A DNA stretch of 8,155 bases. Origin: DATLGB01 sp038318085 (GTDB lineage: Bacteria; Actinomycetota; Thermoleophilia; Solirubrobacterales; Solirubrobacteraceae). Shown here piece by piece: positions 1-3,973 of the stretch. The number at the start of each line of letters is the position of its first letter. The stretch's first letter is position 1. The position numbers and the translations under genes are program-made. The notes under the pieces were generated by a model, which saw only the letters and a list, made by a program, of their open reading frames with translations, made no database searches and was not told where the DNA came from. Where the stretch lies: contig JBBQBV010000160.1 in NCBI GenBank assembly GCA_038318085.1, forward strand, positions 1-8,155. The letters are read 5' to 3'.

Positions 1-396
1 ACGGCTGGCAGGGTGAAATGGAAGGTGGCGCCGCGGCCGGGGTCCGTGTCAAGCCAGATGCGCCCGCCGTGGTACTCGATCACCTTGCGGCACATCGCGA
101 GGCCGATCCCGGTCCCCTCGTAGCTCGTCCGGGGGTGCAGCAGCTGGAAGATGACGAAGATGCGGTCGGCGTATTCGGCCTATGCCGATCCCGTTGTCGG
201 CGATCGTGAAGGTCCAGTCCTTACCCGCGCGCTCGGGATCACACGTATGTGCGGCGGGTCGGCCCCGCGGAACTTCAGGCCGTTGCCGAGGAGGTTTTGA
301 AAGACGAGGCCGAGCAGCGACTCCTCGCCGATGACCTCCGGGAGCTCTGAGACCTCGATCGTGGCGCCCGGCTCCTCGATCGCCTCCGAGTGCGCG

Positions 397-409
397 GCGC
401 GCGCGCGCG
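397..409. repeat. Alternating GC dinucleotide tract at a frameshift
   Basis: Thirteen bases alternate strictly G and C. The kinase frame changes exactly here, from the frame encoding CNVLVDRARA to the frame encoding HSEAIEEPGATIEVS. Removing one CG unit joins them in frame as VDRARAAHSEAIEE, so gain of one dinucleotide by slippage is the simplest explanation. A base-calling error in a GC tract would look the same. Confidence 0.6.
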
Positions 410-756
410 GTCGACCAGGACGTTGCAGTCCACGACGGCCTGCGCCTCGGCGAGCCGGCCGACGCGTGAGAAGGCGAGCAGGTCGTTGATCAGGTTCTGC
501 ATGCGCTTGGCGCCGTCGACGGCGAACTCGATGTAGGTGTCCGCCCGAGCGTCGAGCTGCCCCGCGTAGCGGCGCTGCAGCATCTGCGAGAAGTTCGCGA
601 TCTTGCGCAGGGGCTCCTGCAGGTCGTGCGAGGCGACGTAGGCGAACTGCTCGAGCTCCGCGTTTGACCGCTGCAGTTCGTCGCGCACGGAGAGGATGCG
701 CTCGCGCCTGTGCCCGCCACGCGTCCGCGGCGGCGCCGAGGACGTCGAGCTCACGC

Positions 757-787
757 GTGAGCCGCGGCCGTCGAATGGGTGAGCCGC
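757..787 (-). repeat. 9-bp direct repeat GCGGCTCAC, 22-bp period, at a frameshift
   Basis: On the minus strand GCGGCTCAC occurs at 787-779 and again at 765-757. The period of 22 is not a multiple of three. Collapsing the two copies onto each other restores one frame across the CHASE3 region, giving RRLTRELDVLGAAADAWRAQ. Loss of a single base in the G/C run between the copies would also restore frame (LTHSTA-RLTRELD). The sequence therefore does not decide between a 22-bp insertion and a 1-bp insertion. Confidence 0.5.
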
Positions 788-1085
788 CGCAGGTCGCCCC
801 GCAGCGCGGGCTCGGCAACCCGTCCGCGCGCATAGGGCTCCAGGAAGGCGCGGTCGTCGGTGAGGGCGTAGCCGCGCAGGCCGGTCTCCTCGTCGAGCAG
901 GGCCGCGTCGAGTTGCAGGCTCGTGGCGATGGCCGGGTTGATGCGGTCGGCCGTGAGTACCCGCGCCTGCGTGAGCTGGTGCAGCGCGACCACGCCGGCG
1001 ATGACGCCCGCGAGGGCGACCGTGACCAGGATCCCGATCGACAGCGCGAACCACTGCGCGACGGTCAGCCGCGACCGATAGTCGC

Positions 1086-2219
1086 TCACGTGCCGACGAA
1101 GACCAACGCGACGTCGTCGCGCAGCGGGCCGGCGTTGAGCCGCTCGGCGCGCTCGACGACCTGGCGGATCGCCGCGGCCGGGAAACCGGCGTGGTCGGCG
1201 AGTGCCTCCGTCAGCAGCGCGGCGAGGCCCTCCTCGCCGACCCTGCCGCCGTCGGGCCGCTTGCCCTCGACCACGCCGTCGGTGTAGAGGAGGACGCCCC
1301 AACCTGGAGCCAGGTCCACGCGCAGCGGCGTCCACGGCGTCCCTTCGACCACGCCGAGCGGCGGACCACCGGGCTGGTCGGCCAGCGGCACGGGCAGCGA
1401 GCCGTCGCCGGCCATCAGCAGCGGGGCGGGGTGACCTGCGGCGCGCAGCGTCAGCGAGGTGCGATCGGGCTCCACGCTGATCGCCGCGAGCGTCGTGAAC
1501 ACGCCGCGGTGATGGCGCTCGGCCTCGAGCACCTGCTGCAGGATCGGCAGCACCTCGCCGGGCGCGCAGCCCGAGAGCACGAGCGTCCGCCACGCGATGC
1601 GCAGGCACACGCCGACCGCCGCCTCGTCGGGCCCGTGCCCGCTGACGTCGCCGATGACGGCGTGCACGCAGCCGTTCGGGTTCTCCACCACGTCGTAGAA
1701 GTCGCCGCCGAGCAGTGCGCGGCGGCGGCCGGCACGGTAGTGGGCGGCGATCTGCAGGGACGCGTCGCGCACCAGCGGCGTGGGGAGCAGCCCGCGCTCG
1801 AGGCGGGTGTTCTCGGCCGCCTGCACGCGCGCGAGCGTCAGCTGGCGCTGGGCGCCGTCGGCCCGGCGGCGCTCGACGGCGTAGCGGATCGAGCGGGCGA
1901 GCAGCTCACCGTCGACGCTGCCCTTGACCAGGTAGTCCTGCGCGCCGGCGGCCAGCGCCTCGGTCCCGCGGCGCTCGTCGGATATGCCCGTGAGCACGAG
2001 GATCGCCAGGTCGTCGGCCGCCGCGCGCAGGCGCTGCAGGCCCTCGAGGCCACTGGCGTCGGAGAGGTTGAGGTCCAGCAGCGCACAGTCGAACTCGGCG
2101 GCGATCGGCTCCGCGGCGCTCACGGTGAGCATGTGCGTGAGCGCGAACGGCGCCGCCGCCTCCTCGAGCAGGAGCCGGACGATCAGCGCGTCGCCCTCGT
2201 CGTCCTCCACGAGCAGCAC
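1086..2219 (-). CDS. Response regulator with SpoIIE/RsbU-type PP2C phosphatase output domain
   Basis: This is a 377-aa cytosolic two-domain protein. Residues 1-115 form a receiver: acidic pocket E5-D6-D7, phosphoacceptor D49 in CALLDLNLSD, T77 in VLTG and K99 in LVKG. A helical linker (about 116-145) leads to a SpoIIE/PP2C domain (about 150-377). Its metal-binding motifs are GGDFYD (D173), DVSGHG (D191), YTDGVVE (D314) and a terminal RDDVALVF (D368/D369). Members of this family dephosphorylate serine on STAS-type anti-anti-sigma factors in partner-switching pathways. No STAS or anti-sigma gene lies in this window, so the target is unknown. The start is GTG at 2219. The frame is open back to the SRPBCC stop at 2295-2297 but offers no other ATG, GTG or TTG. 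CTG at 2225 would give the fuller strand RVLLVEDD. No Shine-Dalgarno sequence is visible. The stop overlaps the kinase start (GTGA), which suggests they form a cognate pair. All key residues are intact although the kinase is broken. Confidence 0.92.
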   Translation of the reverse strand: MLLVEDDEGDALIVRLLLEEAAAPFALTHMLTVSAAEPIAAEFDCALLDLNLSDASGLEGLQRLRAAADDLAILVLTGISDERRGTEALAAGAQDYLVKGSVDGELLARSIRYAVERRRADGAQRQLTLARVQAAENTRLERGLLPTPLVRDASLQIAAHYRAGRRRALLGGDFYDVVENPNGCVHAVIGDVSGHGPDEAAVGVCLRIAWRTLVLSGCAPGEVLPILQQVLEAERHHRGVFTTLAAISVEPDRTSLTLRAAGHPAPLLMAGDGSLPVPLADQPGGPPLGVVEGTPWTPLRVDLAPGWGVLLYTDGVVEGKRPDGGRVGEEGLAALLTEALADHAGFPAAAIRQVVERAERLNAGPLRDDVALVFVGT

Positions 2220-2264
2220 GCGCAGCGGGCGGGCGGCTGCGACGGCCTCAGGTGCGCCGATACT

Positions 2265-2295
2265 GGATGGCCCGCCGATGTTGATGGCGCCATCC
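2265..2295 (-). repeat. Inverted repeat in the SRPBCC to regulator gap
   Basis: The 75-nt gap before the regulator-phosphatase GTG contains GGATGGC at 2265-2271 and its exact reverse complement GCCATCC at 2289-2295. In minus-strand RNA this is a 7-bp stem with a 17-nt loop. Within it, 2283-2294 is a perfect 12-bp palindrome (GATGGCGCCATC) that would compete for the same arm. There is no U-tract, so it is not a classical terminator. A protein-binding site, an mRNA processing hairpin or chance are all possible. Confidence 0.35.
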
Positions 2296-2756
2296 TAATG
2301 CGGCAGGCGGCGCGCGACCTCCGCCCGGCGGTAGTCGAAGATCCGCTCGAGGTCGCGGCGCACCAGGACGGCGTGGGCGAGCGCGCCGAGCGGGCCGAGG
2401 GGCAGCGCGTAGCGAACGCTGTCGCGCATCAGCGTGCTGCCGTCGGCCGTCGCCTCGAACTCGTGCGTGTGGTGCCACAGCGCGTAGGGGCCGTGCAGCT
2501 GCTGGTCGACGAAGCGCGCGCCCGGCTCCCAGACCTCGATCCGCGTCAGCCAGCTGATCGGCACGCGGTGCACCGAGAGCGCGTACTCGATCAGCGTGCC
2601 GACGCCCATCGCGATCGGACGCGGCGTGACGATCGCAAAGCCCAGCCAGGGCGGCGTGATCGCCTCGAGATTGCCGGCCTCCGCGAAGAAGGCGAAGACG
2701 TCGTCGGGGGCGCCGGGGAGCCGCTGCTCGCGGCGCAGGGTGTGGTAGCCGAACAC
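2295..2756 (-). CDS. SRPBCC (START/Bet v1-like) family protein
   Basis: This is a 153-aa cytosolic protein with no signal peptide or membrane segment. It spans one SRPBCC fold: an N-terminal strand (YHTLRREQRLPGAPDDVF), the usual helices with NLEAITPPWLGF, a central sheet (YALSVHRVPISWLTRIEVW, then FVDQQLHGPYALWHHTHEFE), and a long C-terminal helix around LERIFDYRRAEVARRL. The domain usually forms a hydrophobic cavity for lipid-like or aromatic ligands. The variant resembles stand-alone SRPBCC proteins related to the N-terminal part of some SDR epimerase fusions, but no ligand can be named. GTG at 2756 was chosen. An AGGGG run abuts it with no proper spacing. In-frame CTG at 2774 would overlap the upstream TGA as CTGA and add six residues. 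The gene lies 14 bp after the dehydrogenase-like gene, so they are probably co-transcribed. Confidence 0.83.
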   Translation of the reverse strand: MFGYHTLRREQRLPGAPDDVFAFFAEAGNLEAITPPWLGFAIVTPRPIAMGVGTLIEYALSVHRVPISWLTRIEVWEPGARFVDQQLHGPYALWHHTHEFEATADGSTLMRDSVRYALPLGPLGALAHAVLVRRDLERIFDYRRAEVARRLPH

Positions 2757-2770
2757 CCCTGGGGTACGGC

Positions 2771-3877
2771 TCAGCGCGCGGGGCGGATGCCCGCGGCCTC
2801 GACGCCCTCGCGCAGGCCGTCGAGGCCCCCGAAGGCGAGCACCGGGGAGAGGGCGCCGGTGCCCGCCAGCCCGGCCCCGGCGGCCCGGACCGCCGCCCAG
2901 GCCAAAAAGCTCGCCGTGAACTCGTAGCTGTCCACGCCCTCCAGAGTGACCTCGGAAAGCTGCTCGCCGCGCCCGTCGTAGGCGGCGCCGACGATGACTG
3001 AGCGCGCGCCGCGCTCCGCGTCGGCGCTGCGGCTCGGGGCCAGCGCGACGAGCCGCTCGCCGACGGTCTGCATGACCGTGCGCGTCCCGGGCACCCGCTG
3101 CGCCAGCGACGAGGCGGCCGACGCTGCCTGCACCGCGCGTGTCAGGGACCCGAACCAGCCGAGGTAGGTGTTGACGTCGCGCAGCCGCGGATAGGCGGCC
3201 GGGAGCGTGAAGTGCTCGGCGCCGCCCACGGACATCGCCGGGCGCTGCTTGCCCTGCACCGCAAACGAGCGCACGCGTGAGGCGCCGCGCTCGCTCACGA
3301 GCCGCCCGTCGCGCCAGGCGTGGCCCGGGTCGAGGGTCGCGCCCACGAGCGACTCCTTGGTGCCGGGGCTGCCGAAGTCGCTGCCCGCGCCCAGCACGTA
3401 GTAGCCGACGTCGACGCGCACCGCGCCCTCGCCCGCCTCCTCGAGGACGAGGGCACCGGCGAGCGCGCCCGCCACCCAGTCATAGCCCATCGCGGTCAGC
3501 AGCCGGGCGTCGTGGTCTTTGGCCGGGCCGTCGAACTCCTCGAAGATCCGGCGGATGAAGGTGGGCTCGCCCGTGGAGTCCATGTAGGTGGCTCCGGCGG
3601 CGATCGCCGCGCGCACGGGCACGGCGCCGTACTTGACGAACGGCCCGACCGTGGAGACCAGCACGTCGCCGCCGCCGACGAGCGAGAAGACGGAGTTCTG
3701 GCGGAAGACGTCGGCCTTGGCGACCTCGACGTCACCGCCCAGCCGGTCGGCCAGCGCGACGAGCCGGTCGACGTCGCGGCCGGCGAGGACGGGCCGCGCC
3801 CCGGAGACGACGAGGCGCTCGGCGATCAGGCCTCCCGTGTAGCCCGTGGCGCCGAAGAGCACGATGCGTCCGCTCAT
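2771..3877 (-). CDS. Saccharopine dehydrogenase-like NAD(P)-binding protein (possible trans-acting enoyl reductase family)
   Basis: This is a 368-aa protein. An N-terminal Rossmann fold has the dinucleotide motif GATGYTG at residues 9-15, followed by a second strand PVLAGRD whose R may contact NADP phosphate. The segment STVGPFVKYG (about residues 80-95) and the following YMDSTGEP are characteristic of the saccharopine dehydrogenase-like superfamily. Actinobacterial members include trans-acting enoyl reductases for polyketide or phenolic lipids and many proteins of unknown substrate. True lysine-pathway saccharopine dehydrogenase activity is not implied. The C-terminal part (YEFTASFLAWAAVRAAGAGL) contains a hydrophobic helix that may pack or touch the membrane. 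ATG at 3877 was chosen because it starts exactly at MSGRIVLFGATG. A farther ATG at 3973 would add 32 non-conserved residues and run through the pnp leader. It is divergent from pnp and probably first in the minus-strand cluster. The reaction is unknown. Confidence 0.85.
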   Translation of the reverse strand: MSGRIVLFGATGYTGGLIAERLVVSGARPVLAGRDVDRLVALADRLGGDVEVAKADVFRQNSVFSLVGGGDVLVSTVGPFVKYGAVPVRAAIAAGATYMDSTGEPTFIRRIFEEFDGPAKDHDARLLTAMGYDWVAGALAGALVLEEAGEGAVRVDVGYYVLGAGSDFGSPGTKESLVGATLDPGHAWRDGRLVSERGASRVRSFAVQGKQRPAMSVGGAEHFTLPAAYPRLRDVNTYLGWFGSLTRAVQAASAASSLAQRVPGTRTVMQTVGERLVALAPSRSADAERGARSVIVGAAYDGRGEQLSEVTLEGVDSYEFTASFLAWAAVRAAGAGLAGTGALSPVLAFGGLDGLREGVEAAGIRPAR

Positions 3878-3883
3878 GGGCCG

Positions 3884-3889
3884 AGCGTA
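3884..3889 (-). promoter_or_regulatory. Candidate -10 element (TACGCT), possibly leaderless start of the dehydrogenase-like gene
   Basis: On the minus strand TACGCT fits the actinobacterial TAnnnT -10 pattern and ends 6 nt before the ATG at 3877. That is the spacing expected if transcription begins at the start codon. No Shine-Dalgarno sequence precedes this ATG, which agrees with a leaderless mRNA. No good -35 is visible. This is inference from motif and spacing only. Confidence 0.3.
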
Positions 3890-3891
3890 GC

Positions 3892-3897
3892 TAGGAT
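3892..3897 (+). promoter_or_regulatory. Candidate -10 element (TAGGAT) for the pnp operon
   Basis: TAGGAT matches TAnnnT and is the best -10-like hexamer in the 96-bp gap. It would place the start near 3903-3905 and give a leader of about 70 nt. No convincing -35 lies 16-18 bp upstream. The pnp gene needs its own promoter because the gene to its left points the other way. Confidence 0.3.
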
Positions 3898-3921
3898 GTG
3901 TTGGAGCGACTACCGAAGCGT

Positions 3922-3933
3922 TCAACACGTTGA
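3922..3933. repeat. Palindrome TCAAC-AC-GTTGA upstream of pnp
   Basis: Two perfect 5-bp arms flank AC. As DNA it could be a small operator. As RNA it could only form a weak 4-bp hairpin because the loop would be too tight. The right arm GTTGA is also complementary to TCAAC at 3946-3950, in the loop of the next hairpin. Confidence 0.35.
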
Positions 3934-3936
3934 GGG

Positions 3937-3958
3937 GCCCGCCGATCAACTGGCGGGC
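3937..3958 (+). promoter_or_regulatory. pnp: GC stem-loop in the pnp leader
   Basis: GCCCGCC (3937-3943) pairs perfectly with GGCGGGC (3952-3958) around the 8-nt loop GATCAACT. The stem ends only a few bases before the pnp Shine-Dalgarno sequence. In E. coli and Streptomyces, hairpins upstream of pnp are cut by RNase III and underlie PNPase autoregulation. A similar role here is inferred from position. No U-tract follows, so it is not a terminator. Confidence 0.5.
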
Positions 3959-3962
3959 AGAA

Positions 3963-3969
3963 GAAAGGA
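3963..3969 (+). promoter_or_regulatory. pnp: Ribosome binding site of pnp (GAAAGGA)
   Basis: AAAGGA ends 4 nt before the ATG at 3974 and is a clear anti-16S complement. It fixes the pnp start, although the open frame runs back to 3320 inside the antisense of the divergent gene. Confidence 0.75.
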
Positions 3970-3973
3970 CCAT

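Larger units (their letters stand above)
1..1089 (-). pseudogene. CHASE3 sensor histidine kinase, multiply frameshifted, 3' end beyond window
   Basis: This would be a membrane sensor kinase that autophosphorylates on His and passes phosphate to a receiver, probably the adjacent regulator-phosphatase. GTG at 1089 overlaps that gene's TGA by 4 nt. The first frame encodes a hydrophobic helix (residues about 13-37) and the start of CHASE3, including LLDEETGLRGYALTDD, and stops at 751. A second frame carries RLTRELDVLGAAADAWRAQ (about 760-708). A third frame carries the HisKA domain with SHDLQEPLRK, with the phospho-His codon at 626-628 (about 709-400). The second frame then resumes with the N-box NLLGNGLKF. 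The first frame carries DNGIGI (about 234-181). The second frame resumes with the G2 motif GTGIGLAM and stays open to base 1. The second half of CHASE3, TM2 and any HAMP are absent. Domain order is that of a real kinase, so this is a decayed gene or an error-rich stretch, not a shadow ORF. Function is unlikely as written. Confidence 0.85.

Noticed and set aside
1191..2927. 578-aa plus-strand open frame across regulator and SRPBCC genes
   Set aside because: It is compositionally biased (Arg, Ala, Gln, Val), crosses two well-supported genes on the other strand and has no domain, so it is a shadow.
3937..3958. Rho-independent terminator
   Set aside because: The stem is followed by a purine-rich ribosome site and not by a T-tract, and it lies directly before a start codon.
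3320..3973. N-terminal extension of pnp by 218 residues
   Set aside because: It is antisense of the dehydrogenase-like gene. PNPase homology and the ribosome site both place the start at 3974.
3878..3973. 32-residue N-terminal extension of the dehydrogenase-like protein to ATG 3973
   Set aside because: It would run through the pnp leader. The family begins right at the Rossmann strand encoded from 3877.
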